Assembly: GCA_965153355.1 (NCBI GenBank)
Contig: OZ231126.1
Span: forward strand, 41,230,001 to 41,294,000
Reading direction: 5' to 3'
DNA: 64,000 nt
Source: Flaccisagitta enflata
Lineage: Eukaryota; Chaetognatha; Sagittoidea; Aphragmophora
The position numbers and the translations under genes were made by a program. Shown one piece after another: positions 1 through 29,365 of the stretch. The notes under the pieces were generated by a model that saw only the letters and a program-made list of their open reading frames with translations, ran no database searches and was not told the DNA's origin. Numbering within the stretch: position 1 is the first letter of the stretch; every line of letters begins with the position of its first letter.

Positions 1-84
1 CATTGATGGGAAGTGGGGTTTTTGTCATTTTTTTCTTCAAAAACCAAGAAAATTAGAACTTTTGAAAAAAACATTCTCTGTGGC

Positions 85-215
85 GTAAATTTTATTACGG
101 CTTTAAATTGAAAAAATTCGCATTTTCAAAAACATCAGATTTTACTAGCGTCTGATGTTCTTCATTTTTTCATTTTTTCATTTTTTTCCATGCGAATTTA
201 AAATTTACAGCAGGA
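85..215. mobile_element. Foldback element (ATGTTTTTGAAAATG family), palindrome copy
   Basis: GCATTTTCAAAAACATCAGA pairs with TCTGATGTTCTTC...CATGCG, with outer taaattg/aatttaa. The mirror copy is at about 13,570-13,700. Confidence 0.75.
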
Positions 216-467
216 CTTGTTATGCAAAATTTATCTCATCGAAATCGATTATAATCAGAAATAGTTATCTACAGTCTAAGGACCTTCAGCTACCAAGCAA
301 TTATACTATCTGAAAGACTAAAATAATGCATTTCACTTCCCCGCTTAAAAAAAATGAATTCTGATCATTGAATTTTGAGTGTCTCAAGTCGGTAGCGCAA
401 ACCAATTATTCATTAGAATGGACACATAGGTTGAAATCTGTGAAAATGTGTATCTTGCAATATTTAG

Positions 468-538
468 TGTATGTGTGTGCGTGTGTGCGTGAGCGTGTGT
501 ATGTATATGTGTGTGTGTGTGCGCGTGTGTGTGTGCAC

Positions 539-628
<90 letters not shown>

Positions 629-724
629 AGCAAACACAGAGATGAGATGTGTGTACATTCCATCCAAAATGCCAAAAGATTTGTGGAGGAGCCCCTGATT
701 CTGTCATGGAAAGAAAGAAAGGAA

Positions 725-764
<40 letters not shown>

Positions 765-886
765 ATGAATGAATGAATGAATGAATGAATGAATGAATGA
801 ATGAATGAATGAAAGAATGAAAGAATGAAAGAATGAAAGAATGAAAGAATGAAAGAATGAAAGAATGAAAGAAAGAATAAAAGAAT
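468..886. repeat. (GT)n and (GAAA/GAAT)n microsatellites
   Basis: GT units at 468-627, then GAAA/GAAT units at 708-886. Mirrored at 12,940-13,277. Confidence 0.97.
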
Positions 887-910
887 ACAGCAAAGAAATG
901 AAAAATAAAC

Positions 911-1290
911 AAAAGCGTTAGATGGTCAGCGCTACCCGTTGCCCCTATGTGAGTCCCGTTGCCCCTATGTGAGTTGGTGTGGGTGTGAGGTTGATAGAGG
1001 GGCAGCGGCCCTGAAGGGGCCAATGATCGATGCTGTCTTTATTGCAGGTGGGATGTGAGCCTCAAAGCTGAGATGTGAGCCTCGGGGCTGGGATTTAAGC
1101 CTCGAGACTGGGATTTGAGTATCAAGACTGTGAAATTTGAGCCTCAAGGCTGGAATTTGAGCTTCAAGACTGGGATTTGAGCCTCCAGACTGGGATTTGA
1201 GCTTCAAGACTGGGATTAGACTTTTAGAGCCTCCAGACTGGGATTTGAAACTCACTCCATTCAACTTGATCTCTTTTTGGGCAGCGGCCC
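911..1290. mobile_element. GGCAGCGGCC-family element, copy A
   Basis: It starts aaaagcgttagatggtcagcg. The left arm is gggcagcggccctgaagggg, followed by about ten 20-bp units GGGATTTGAGCCTCAAGACT (1,050-1,255), ending at gggcagcggccccaaaggg, which is shared with copy B. Mirrored at about 12,545-12,905. Confidence 0.75.
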
Positions 1291-1815
1291 CAAAGGGCCG
1301 ATGTCGTGTAAAACACGGGGGGGGGGAGGAGAATTTCCAGACATCCATTCTTCCGTCAGTCCTTTTGTCCATCCATCCATCTGTACTTCTGTCCTTCCAT
1401 CCGTCCCCCCCCCATTGGCCATCAAGGCCTCAAATTTGCCCTCCCAGTCATCAATTTAACCCTCAAGGCCTCAAATCAGCCTTCCAGGCTTCAAATCAGC
1501 TCCCCCCAGCCTCAAATCTGACCTCCACACCTCAAATCTGCCCTCCAGACCTTCAATTAAATTCTCCAAGATCAAATCAGCACTCCTGGCCCAAATTCTT
1601 CTCAAACCTCAAATCTCTCAAAGCCTCTATTCTGCCCCCCAGCCTTCAAATATGCCTTCGTTGGCCTAAATCAGTCATCTAAGGCCTGAAATATGCCCCC
1701 TTAGGACGCCTGGGAAATTCCACCTGTTCTACAGGACATTGGTCCTCGTGGCCGCTGCCCTGCTCTAACTCCACTTCACTACCAGCAGGACATCGGGTAC
1801 TGCTGACCATGTGCG
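1278..1815. mobile_element. GGCAGCGGCC-family element, copy B
   Basis: The arms are cagcggccccaaagggccgatg and catt.ggtcctcgtggccgctg. A TCCATCCG patch precedes units of CTCAAATCTGCCCTCCAGACC type. The end is gacatcgggtactgctgacca. Mirrored at about 12,040-12,545. Confidence 0.75.
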
Positions 1816-1953
1816 ATCCTTGGATGACTAGTTTTTCTTAATTGGCTACCGCCTCCGACAAAATTATTTTTTGGTCTTTTACTGTTCATGGAAACCTGAC
1901 TGTAACTAAGAGGGAATCTTGTTTTGGCGGTTAAAAATTTAAAACTTCTCGCG

Positions 1954-1981
1954 CTGCCCACACACACACACACACACACAA

Positions 1982-2046
<65 letters not shown>
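1954..2046. repeat. (CA)n microsatellite
   Basis: The mirror (GT)n lies at 11,808-11,888. Confidence 0.97.
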
Positions 2047-2049
<3 letters not shown>

Positions 2050-3581
2050 TCGTCGAACAGAGCCTATTACTAAGTCGCGGGTCCACGACTAAGAAATGGA
2101 TCGATGTGATTGTGGTAAAAAATGCTTATTTTGAAAATCATCCATAACTTTTTAGAGATACAAATTCGCATCAATTTTTTCGCTAAATTACCCGCAAAAA
2201 CATATGTAATGACTAGAAGAAGTCAAATTAGAATTATGAAAATGTTCAATTTTAACCCCTTATGAATGGCATACGTTTCACCAGCTTAGATCATGTCGTA
2301 CGTAATTGAAGACTTCGTCCTTTCTATAAACCGTAGTAAAAGGCGTTGATAAAAGTTATGCACACCTCAGTTCCGTCTATCGGCGAATCTTAAGGCAGTG
2401 ATCATTGGACTATACTAGTTGTGATTGACTTTACATATCATGATAAAGGCGTCCGTCTGATTTTCAGATAGCGTCGTGGCCATGTGCCCTCCTAGTCTCT
2501 ACTATCAAATCGTACATTATAAGGAAATTGTGGTAAGAATAGCTGTGGTAAGAATAGCTCTTCCGCCTTAACATAATTTTTTTGTCAATGGTCAATGGAC
2601 CTGTCCCACGATTAACGTTTAGAATAAATTAACTTGTCCTTTTGAAAATAAATTTCCCTTTGTATGATGTGCATCAGTTTACCTGAAACCAGGGATGAGC
2701 TGCAGAGACAGCTGTGGGGTCGAGATCCAAAACAACGTACATTCCTTTCTTGTGCGCTGCTCTGAGCAAGTTTTCCAAATCGGCTATGGTCCCCAATCGT
2801 TCGTCAACATCCTTCAAGTTGACGTCTTGAACCACGTCGTCGACAATGATAGCCTTTGTGTAGAGACCGTCGATGTATGCCAATTTATCCGTTAAGCCTT
2901 TTGAGCGCAATGAAAAAAAGGTTGTGTAAGAAATGCAGAAAAAAAATGACCAAAAAGACCAAAGACCAAAGTGAAAGTTTTTTTTTCTTCGGAAAATGGA
3001 CCTGAATTAGCATATAAAACAAAGACAATTCCTATATAGCTTGCGGTTGGGTAGGGGCAGTATTGCAACAAGGTAGGATACACAACGGTCACAACCAACA
3101 AGTCCGACCGACAGACGTAAATGGTGATTGAGTTGCGTGATGGAATAAAGACTTCAAATATGGGACACACTTATTTCATAGAAATTTCTATGTAATAAAT
3201 GTATGTGTATATTTGAAGTCTTCATTCCATCATCAGCAAAGTTCTTTTAAGGGCCCCCATCTCAAAAACAATTTTAAGTCATAAATCCTGCGTCTGACCT
3301 TCCTGCGTCTGACCTTTTAAATCTCCGACTCTGTCTGCGTTGGCGTCAAGAAAAACTTCCGGTTTGACGCGATAAAAGGGCGTTTTTTGCCACCAATCCA
3401 ACTTTGGCACAGCGGGACATTTGGGAGAGACGCCCAAAATCACGCCAGCAGCGATCACCATTGATAACCTAGATTGTTGGTATGCTTAGCAATTGCATCT
3501 GCTGATTTGTCTCTTTATTCTTTGTCTCTGTCTCTGTCTTTCGCCGACTGGTTCTGTCTCTGTCTGTCTGTCTGTCCTTGG

Positions 3582-4011
<430 letters not shown>

Positions 4012-4349
4012 TTCAAACTTACCACAAGGCCCAGAAAGCGATGAAGAGCATGAATCTGACTTTCTTCCAGAATGGATCGTCGACGTACTGCATCAATTCG
4101 GCTTTGCTCATGCCTCGCGACGGGTCCAACTCTTCCAACTGCATCTCAGCGTCATCTGCAAAATTGCGTAGATAACTTGTTTCTTAATATTTTTATGGCG
4201 CTTGATGGTGTTTCCGTATGAAGGTATATAGGAAGGTATGTCGGTAACGCGAAAACTTGGATGACGCGAATTTGACTGAAATAGTGAATTCTGATCATTG
4301 CTGCCCCTGCCTAGCCGCATCAGCGCCCCCTCCCTTCCCATTCGTTTTT

Positions 4350-4735
4350 GGGCAGTGGTCCCTAAGGGGACAAAGTCTTGTAGAACACAGGGGAGTTTCG
4401 TTCGTTTGTTCATTCATTCGTTTGTTTGTTCGTTTGTTTGTGCTTTGTTTGTTCATTTGTTGGTTCATTTTTTCATTTGTATGTTCATTATTTCGTTTGT
4501 TTGTTTGTTTGTTTATTTGTTTGTTTGTCTGTTTGTTCGTTCATTCGTTTGTCCCCCCAGGCCCTCTCAGGCCTGAAATCTGCCCTCTCAGGCCTGAAAT
4601 CTGCTCTCTCAGACCTTGAATCTGCCCTCTCAGGTCTGAAATCTGCTCTCTCAGGCCAGAAATCTGTCCTTTCAGGCCTTATCCCTGCTTTTACAGATTC
4701 AAGGCCTGAGAGGGCAGATTTCAGGCCTGAGAGGG
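4350..4735. mobile_element. GGCAGCGGCC-family element, copy C (right end lost)
   Basis: The left arm is gggcagtggtccctaagggg with tcttgtagaacacagggg. A (GTTT)n tract, then CTCTCAGGCCTGAAATCTGC units (4,557-4,735). The right arm is replaced by a (TTTC)n tract. Mirrored at about 9,048-9,450. Confidence 0.75.
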
Positions 4736-4737
4736 TT

Positions 4738-4799
<62 letters not shown>

Positions 4800-4918
4800 T
4801 TTTTTATTTTCTCTCTTTTTTACTTTCTTTCTTTTTTACTTTCTTTCTTTTTTATCTCTTTCTTTCTTTTACTTTCTTCCTTTTTGTTTTTCTTCCTTCT
4901 TTTCTTACTCGCTTGAAA

Positions 4919-4958
<40 letters not shown>

Positions 4959-4996
4959 AACAATAACAACAACAACAACAACAATAACAACAAATA

Positions 4997-5039
<43 letters not shown>

Positions 5040-5040
5040 A
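4736..5040. repeat. (TTTC)n, (AAC)n and (GAC)n microsatellites
   Basis: TTTC units to about 4,905, AAC units at 4,919-4,995, then GAC units to 5,038, about 20 nt from an exon border. Confidence 0.97.
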
Positions 5041-5318
5041 AAAAAAAGACAATATTCTCACTCGAACTGCCGGAGCTGCTGGTAAGCGGCATTTTGACAG
5101 CGCTTCCTTCGTCGTCACTGTTGAGACTTTCGCTGTTGTTGTTTCTGCTTCCGCTTCCGCTTCCAGCTCCGCTTCCTTCTTCTTCGGCCCTTGGAGCCAG
5201 TTGAGTCAGAGAGTCGTTACCGGGAAGGTAGCCACCGATGGGCGGCGCTGGTTCGTTCTCAAGCAGACGCGCTACCTGGTGGACGGAAAAGGTAGATAGA
5301 TAGACAGATAATAAAAAA

Positions 5319-5600
<282 letters not shown>

Positions 5601-6463
5601 GACAGACAGGCAGAGACATGCAAACAAACAAACAGACAGGTAGACAGTCAGCGACAGACAAAGAGACAGAAAGAACCATATGTACTCGCTGCCAGGCAAG
5701 CCGGCAGGTTTATTGTAAAAAACGTAGGGGAGAAATCAGTTTTCCATTTTCGATTAACAGCACTTAAAAAAGTTGTTCCATTTCCCAACTGGGATGATAC
5801 ATTTTTTTTATATTCACAGCTAAGAAAGGGCTGATCTCGTTCAAATGACGCCAACCAGAAGTCTCTAAGATCATTTGTTTTACACTCTTTATTTTTTATA
5901 AGGACCAGTAAATTTTTTCCGAGGCTAGGATGTCCTTAGAAATGTCCTTAACGTGTCCTTAATATTTTTTTTGTGATTTTCTTAGAATTTTATTTTATGT
6001 ATTGAAATAACTGATGTTCAGTATAAATAAATTAAAGTCAGATATGACAATAACTATTTTGTAATTGTTCTTAATGAAATATTACATCATTTAACAAAAA
6101 TAAATGCTGTTATTTCTTATAAACATGGTTATTTTCTTAAAGAAATTACATAAAGACAATCTAAATTTTGAATCAGTTTTTTTTTTTTTCAAATCTGAGG
6201 CTGAGCTTTGTCCTTAAAATATCCTTAATTTTTGGCAAAATTTCAGCCTTTGATTGCCCTTATAACTTTGTCCTTACTCAAAAAAAAAAGGTGTTAAGTT
6301 TTGAATTTTCTAATCTTTATTTATTTTTTCGCATTTTTACAAAGGTTGATATTTTTCATTGATCCTAATTTCCGAAACTAGGTAACAGTAAAGAAGAATC
6401 AGGATGTTATGTAAATTGACTATCTTTTATGACGCTAGCTTTCACATTTTAATCTGCTTGAGA

Positions 6464-6635
<172 letters not shown>

Positions 6636-7107
6636 AAGTGAAAGCGCTTATGAAGAAAAAGGATTCGGGTTGTTAAGAATGAACCACATGTGCACATAGT
6701 GTTTCATTTTCCTTCCGTTTTCAAGAACAACACATCACATACACATTACACACACACATACACATTACACACACACACACATACACACATTACTATATAG
6801 AGAGGGAAATGTCATCTCTAAATATCATGAGATATTACTGTTATTTGGTAACACCAGTAACCTACATACTTGTTATCTTAGCTGGTTCTGTTTTTTTCAA
6901 AAGATAAAAAAATAATTTCTTGGAGATCATTTTGTTTTTTGAAAAAATAGAATTCAGTAAGATTAACGCAAATTATGCAAGGTTTTACTTGGTGCTAAAA
7001 ATATTTCCTTGGTAGTATCTCATGGTATTTGGTTGACTGCCTGTCTGTTTTTTCTATTCTGTCTGTTTTTGCTATTCAGTCTTTTTTTCCTCTCTGCCTT
7101 CCTCTTT
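6636..7107. other. Unpaired centre of the palindrome
   Basis: About 470 bases of AT-rich single-copy sequence lie between the two arms, including a short (CA)n near 6,740-6,790. The centre is bordered on the left by (GA)n (6,464-6,635) and on the right by (GT)n then (TC)n (7,108-7,376). I see no gene here and no convincing 5' exon for the transporter, although such an exon would be expected somewhere upstream of 8,486. Confidence 0.8.
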
Positions 7108-7377
<270 letters not shown>

Positions 7378-8273
7378 AAGCAGATTAAAATGTGAAAGCT
7401 AGCGTCATAAAAGATAGTCAATTTACATAACATCCTGATTCTTCTTTACTGTTACCTAGTTTCGGAAATTAGGATCAATGAAAAATATCAACTTTCGCAA
7501 AAATGCGAAAATAAATAAAGATTAGAAAATTCAAAACTCCTAAACTATTGATCATGGAGACTTAAGGACAAGTTTATAGACATCGAGGCTGAAATTTTGC
7601 CAAAAATTAAGGATATTTTAAGGACAAAGCTCAGCCTCAGATTTGAAAAAAAAAAAAACTGATTCAAAATTTAGATTGTCTTTATGTAATTTCTTTAAGA
7701 AAATAACCATGTTTATAAGAAATAATAGCATTTATTATTGTTAAATGATATAATATTTTATTAAGAACAATTACAAAATAATTATTAACATATCTGACTT
7801 TAATTTATTTATACTGAACATCAGTTATTTCAATACATAAAATAAAATTCTAAGAAAATCACAAAAAAAATATTAAGGACACGTTAAGGACATTTCTAAG
7901 GACATCCTAGCCTCGGAAAAAATTTACTGGTCCTTATAAAAAATAAAGAGTGTAAAACAAATGATCTTAGAGACTTCTGGTTGGCGTCATTTGAACGAGA
8001 TCAGCCCTTTCTTAGCTGTGAATATAAAAAAAATGTATCATCCCAGTTGGGAAATGGAACAACTTTTTTAAGTGCTGTTAATCGAAAATGGAAAACTGAT
8101 TTCTCCCCTACGTTTTTTACAATAAACCTGCCGGCTTGCCTGGCAGCGAGTACATATGGTTCTTTCTGTCTCTTTGTCTGTCGCTGACTGTCTACCTGTC
8201 TGTTTGTTTGCATGTCTCTGCCTGTCTGTCTTTTCTCTCTCTCTCTCACTTTCTATTTCTCTTTCTTTCTATT

Positions 8274-8340
<67 letters not shown>

Positions 8341-8379
8341 TCTCACCCCTTCTATTCACTTTTTTTTCTCTTCTTTTCT

Positions 8380-8442
<63 letters not shown>

Positions 8443-8485
8443 TTTTTTATTATCTGTCTATCTATCTACCTTTTCCGTCCACCAG

Positions 8486-21906
<13,421 letters not shown>

Positions 21907-22072
21907 GATCGAGGAAAAAGAACGTTGCAAGGGAGGGAGAAGATGCCTTTTTTTGTTGGCTGATTAACTAATGCGTCTTCATACACGTCGTTTGTTTTTA
22001 CGCCTTGATCTTTTGTTTCTTCTACAGACTACCTAGAACCTCTGCGCCTTTCTTTCTTTCTGTCTCCCTCTT

Positions 22073-22112
<40 letters not shown>
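22073..22112. repeat. (GTGCCT)n hexanucleotide repeat
   Basis: Six to seven tandem units, in the presumed 3' UTR of the heavy-chain gene about 170 nt after the stop. Confidence 0.9.
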
Positions 22113-22113
<1 letters not shown>

Positions 22114-22462
22114 ATGTATCTGTGTTATGCATCATTTTTCCTCTGTTTATATTTCTCACCATTTTTATGTGTTCATGCTGTGTGCGGAAATTGTTAATTG
22201 TCTTAAGCATTTCGAGACAATCTTTATTGCAATGAAAATTTTGGATTGTAATACAGTTCAGAATTCACTCGTTCACGCATTAATTATAGTTTCAACAAGA
22301 AAAGGAAGAGTAAATAAGACTGAGATCTTGGAATTATTCATAATTTGGGATAGTGAGTATTCGAAATGAAGAACGCGAAGTCGCAAATACGATCGAGATC
22401 GATCATGTTAAAGTGGCAAACACGAGAGAATTTAACAATGAAAATTCAAGGAAAGGACAACT

Positions 22463-22468
22463 AATAAA
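22463..22468 (+). promoter_or_regulatory. Candidate polyadenylation signal AATAAA
   Basis: The first exact AATAAA downstream of the heavy-chain stop, 557 nt away. Assigned by position only. Confidence 0.35.
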
Positions 22469-22693
22469 AAGTAATATCTTTTTTTGGTCGAAGTCACTAA
22501 GATGGCATTGGAATGAGTAAGGGGTGGACAAAGGGACTGACTAATGGGTGGATGGACAAGAAAACTATAGATGATGTCAAGTGGCAGAACAAGGCAAGCA
22601 TGGGAATGGCATTTTCGTCTATTGAATGAGTTGTAGCGCGTCGCTATCGTTATAGATACGGACGAAGGCGATCACCAGGCGGAAATACATCGG

Positions 22694-22902
<209 letters not shown>

Positions 22903-22972
22903 TAGAGAGTGGGGATCAATGGTAGTTAAACGAGCAGGACAGAAACAAGTACATACAGACAAAGAGGCATGG

Positions 22973-23240
22973 TAGGGGTGCAGATAAGAAATAACATGGC
23001 TAAGAGATGTCCAATTTATGCGTCTTATTTCGATATAAGAGATAAACAAGTTTTGAGAAAACAAGGCCGGATACACGGCCACCAGTTGCGGACGGGTGGG
23101 CAGTGGCGGATATGCGCGTTTTCCCACTTTTCGACTCGCGCTGGTAGGGGTGCAGATAAGAAATAACATGGCTGAGAGATGTCCAATTTATGCGTCTTAT
23201 TTTGATATAAGATAAGAGATAAACAAATTTTGAGAAAAAA
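22973..23240. repeat. Direct repeats of about 90 bp flanking an AGTTGCGGAC-element fragment
   Basis: The block starting aggggtgcagataagaaata occurs at about 22,973-23,060 and again at 23,145-23,240, with a few substitutions and a GATAA insertion in the second. Between them lies the left part of an AGTTGCGGAC element (23,062-23,138). Confidence 0.8.
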
Positions 23241-24122
23241 CACAAATCGCGCCAAGAAATTTTCCTACCTTCCTAACAAAAGACACACCCTTTTATAGTG
23301 ATGCGGGAAAGCATCTAAAAAGAGAGAGCCATGAAAGTGTGCGAGAATCAAACAAGCAGACAATCAGTCGTGTGCGAGAAACAAACAAGCACACAGTCAG
23401 TCGGACAGACGGACAGATAGGCAGTGGAAGAAAGAGAGAGCAAGCGTGATTAAATTTGATGTTTTCTCAGCGCCGAGTTACCATTTTAAATCTTTGGAAG
23501 GAATAATACGTTAAAACCAACATCACGTTTATACAACAATTTCAATATGGAAAAAGATAAACAGAGTAAATCACCACATCAAAAATATGCTTTGTTTTGT
23601 GAAGTAATTCAGTGGCCAAAAAAGACAGGAGGCAAGAAGAAAGGCCGGCTTTGTTTATATTTACAGCAAGAAAAGCAGTAACTTTGTATAAATATAGCAT
23701 CTCTGAATACATCATATAAATAAACATTTAGCATTATCGGGTCGTAGAAAGATGTTCATGGATACATGAAAAACAAGTTCATACCTAGGTTGATGATCAT
23801 AGCTAGGTTGTCTTCTGTTAACAAAGTTACAAGACATCCACACCATCTTTTTTGCGATGCAAGTTTATTGCATAATCCGAATACAGATCTTTAATCTTTC
23901 CTAAAAGCCCCTTCCAAAGGCGTTTATTGGCACGTCTTAAGTTCAGTAATTCCGTTAGTAAGCTTGCTTCTATGATGTGCAGTAATTTCCAATACGGTAA
24001 TTGCATCGAAATGAACCAAGTCTTAAGTGAATATCAATGAAGGGTCATCGAAGTCATCATGCTTTTGAGCCTCCATCCTGAAAATGGCTTTTGTGAGTTG
24101 AGTCTCTCACAAGCATTCTTTT
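23241..24122. other. Intergenic region between convergent genes; 3' end of the SLC29-like gene
   Basis: Mostly single-copy AT-rich DNA. TTTATT at 23,923-23,928 and 23,864-23,869 are minus-strand AATAAA signals, 195 and 254 nt past the SLC29-like stop, so the 3' UTR of that gene probably ends here. Confidence 0.5.
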
Positions 24123-26500
<2,378 letters not shown>

Positions 26501-26505
26501 CTGTT

Positions 26506-26510
<5 letters not shown>

Positions 26511-26600
<90 letters not shown>
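26511..26600. repeat. (GA)n microsatellite
   Basis: About 45 GA units. On the minus strand it forms a (TC)n pyrimidine tract ending about 10 nt before an SLC29-like acceptor. Confidence 0.95.
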
Positions 26601-26603
<3 letters not shown>

Positions 26604-27380
26604 GTCAAAGTTAAGGCCGGATATATTCAGGCCTTTTTTTAGAAAGGAATGTTGAGCCCGTGGCTCTATTTTGCTGTCGGGCTCTCTGGTTTTGCTGGCT
26701 CTGAGCCCGGCTGGCTCTCTCAAAATTGAAACCATGGATTGGAAGATTCATAATCATAATTAGAAAACCCAATTAACAAGTTGAGAGAGACTTGAACCTC
26801 TACCATATTGACCTCGTCAAATGAGAATTGATTAACAAGTAAAGCACCTCATTTTTTTTTCATGTAAATGCATCCAATATTGATGGTACAAAAGCTGTGA
26901 TGATTTTTTGCTTTCTTTAAATCCAATTTATTTCTGTTATAAGAGAGATGTAAAATTACCATTGAACGATGATAGTGTCATGACTCATGAGGCTTAAAGA
27001 TTTTTAAAAAATGGAGCAAAATGTTTACTTTTTCAAATCGTTAACACGCTACTCTATAACCTATGGCAGCCTGTCCATCTGTTGGTCTGTCCATCTGTTG
27101 GTCTGTCCATTCATTAGTCCATCTGTTGCTCTATTAGTCGGCTTCACATTTTTTTTCATTTACAAGTGATTTTGATGTCACTTCTCCTACTCAAATGTTT
27201 TCTAGCAAATTTCCTCAGTGCCCCTGCCCGCCCCAACACAATATAGGTAGCCTTCCATCCAGCTTTGTTTTTTTGCCGGGCTCGCTGTTTTGCCGTCGGG
27301 CTCAGTAGAATTGTGGGAAGAGAGCCCGGTTGGCTCTGCCAAAAAAAATCACTAAAAAAAGGCCTGGATATATTCAGGAG
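26601..27380. repeat. Diverged repeat pair with GAGCCC/GGGCTC blocks
   Basis: ggccggatatattcagg (26,614) recurs as ggcctggatatattcagg (27,361). Next to each lies a block of alternating gggctc and gagccc with ggctct (26,640-26,720 and 27,265-27,345). It could be the two ends of one old element. The DNA between is AT-rich without a gene. Confidence 0.5.
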
Positions 27381-27812
27381 AGATAATTACACGATAATTG
27401 ATGGCCATCTTCATTTTTTTTTCATGAAGCCCAATGTCAATCCCCAGCAAGGCTGTGGACATGAAGCCGTGGTCATGCAGCCCAATATCAATCCAAGGCC
27501 GACTAATCATCTTAGCGTGTCATCGCGTGTCATCATGTTAGTATCCCGCGTAAAGATGGAACAAGGCCTAACTCGATATTTTTTTAGCACAAGAGGGTGT
27601 ATAGAAGATATTTGCAAAGTTTCAACTTATTAGGACAATATCTAGCAAATGAACTTTTAATTTGAAAAATATCACTTTTTGCCATTTTGACGTAGTTTCC
27701 AGCGGCTGGTTTCAAGTCAATCTTTGCTAAATCGAACCTCAACGAGAGCATGCACACGCCAATTCGGCGTTTTTTGCTCGCCAGTAAGGAGTATTTTTTT
27801 GCCATGGACACG

Positions 27813-28043
27813 CAATTATATAAGAGGCTTTGTCCATCCGTCCGTCCATCCGACCAACCGTCCGTCTATCTGTCCATCCATCCGTCTATCTGTCCATCCG
27901 TCCATCCGTCCGTCCGTCCATAACGCACAAGTCAAAAAGTGGGAAGACAAACGTTTTAAAAAATTTTTTTGATATGTGTGTCGGTAAAGGGGCATAGGGT
28001 GTAGATGGGGGTTGGATGCCCCTGCCCACCCGTCTGCAACGAT
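27813..28043 (-). mobile_element. AGTTGCGGAC-family element (reverse orientation)
   Basis: It reads ggacacgcaattatataagaggc, then a (TCCG/TCCA)n array, aagtcaaaaagtgggaa, ggggttggatgcccctgccc and acccgtctgcaac. This is the reverse complement of the family layout. Confidence 0.7.
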
Positions 28044-28303
28044 ATTGTGACCCCGCGTCCCTTGTTCTTTTGTTTTTGATTATCGTTAAGCAACAAGGAC
28101 ACCACTAAAATAAGCAACATTTAGTGCTCCAATGAAAGCAAGATAAGATTCTCGGCAAATAAGCTTTATACTTTTCAAATAACTTTTCAATCATGGTAGA
28201 TTTTCATTTAACTTTAGCATTTAACTTTAGCATTTAACTTTAGCTCATCTGAGACATATCCTGTCAACGGAATAAATAGTAAAATTAGTATCTAAGTATC
28301 AAA

Positions 28304-28871
28304 CAGGTCGCCCAAGGGCAATATGTGGTCAGCGATACCCATTGCCCTGCTTAAAGTGATTGTGAATTGGAGTGAGGGGAAGCAGGGCAGCGGCCTCAAA
28401 GGGGACGAAGTCCTGTAGAACACAGGGGGACTTCGTTCCTTCCTGCTTGAAGTGGATGAGATGCTATGGAGGGCTGACTGAAGGCCTTCAAGTGCCTAAA
28501 CTGAGGTCTAAGAAGGATGATGTAAGGCCTGAAAATGCAAATTGGAAGCTTGAGAGGGCTGCTTGGAGGCTTAAGAGAGCTGGAAAGGCCAGAGGACTGA
28601 TCTGAAGCCTGAAAATTGAGGCTTAGATGGCTGATTAGAGGCCTGAGACCCAGGAGACCCAGGTTTGAGGCCTGAGAGGTTGGATTTGGAGCCTGAGAGG
28701 CCAGATTTGAGGCCTAAGAGGCTGGATTTGACAGGCCAGATTTGGCTGGATTTGACAGGCCAGATTTGAGGCCTGAGAGGCCTGATGAGGGGGGGACGAA
28801 GATACAAACGAACGAACGAAAGTCCCCCTGTGTACTACAGGACTTTGTCCCCTTCGGGGCCGCTGTCCACA
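28304..28871. mobile_element. GGCAGCGGCC-family element, copy E
   Basis: Arms at 28,384-28,433 and 28,820-28,871 are inverted copies ending in CCCCTGTGT.CTACAGGAC and CCCCTTCGGGGCCGCTG. The internal array has GAGGCCTGAGAGG units. The outer caggtcgcccaagggcaatat is shared word for word with copy D. Confidence 0.8.
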
Positions 28872-29111
28872 AAGTCACTACAATTCACTAATACACGAGA
28901 AAGTTCATTGAATCATGAGAAAATGGCTGATAAATTGAATGAATTTCATGAAATTATGAAAGAGGGAAACCGCCAGCGAAAAGATGTTTTTTTTTTTTTT
29001 TTTGAAAATTGAAAAGACAGAAACTTTTACTGTAGGTGTTGCTGCAAATGCAATGAGAAAACACATAATGGATGAATTCCTCCTTATGTCTGTGCTACAG
29101 AGCCTCATATA

Positions 29112-29365
29112 CTAGAGTTTCAAATCGCAGAAAATGTTTTGAATCACTTAAAAACTCATCTCATTCATCATTCATGTTACTCGTCGATTCATTCATTATC
29201 ATATTAAGCTCTTGTCATATTTAAAGATGCCAGTTTGTCAGTCTGTCTGTCAGTTCGATACTCTAGAGGGAAAAATCGCAGAAAATGTTTAAAATCTCAA
29301 AAAAACTCATCTTGTTCATCATCCATGTTAATAGTCAGTTCAGCCATTAACACATTTATATATGG
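29112..29365. repeat. Direct repeat of about 100 bp, two copies
   Basis: Blocks containing atcgcagaaaatgttt, aaactcatct and catcatccatgtta occur at about 29,112-29,215 and 29,262-29,365. No gene is seen in 28,900-29,500. Confidence 0.6.
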
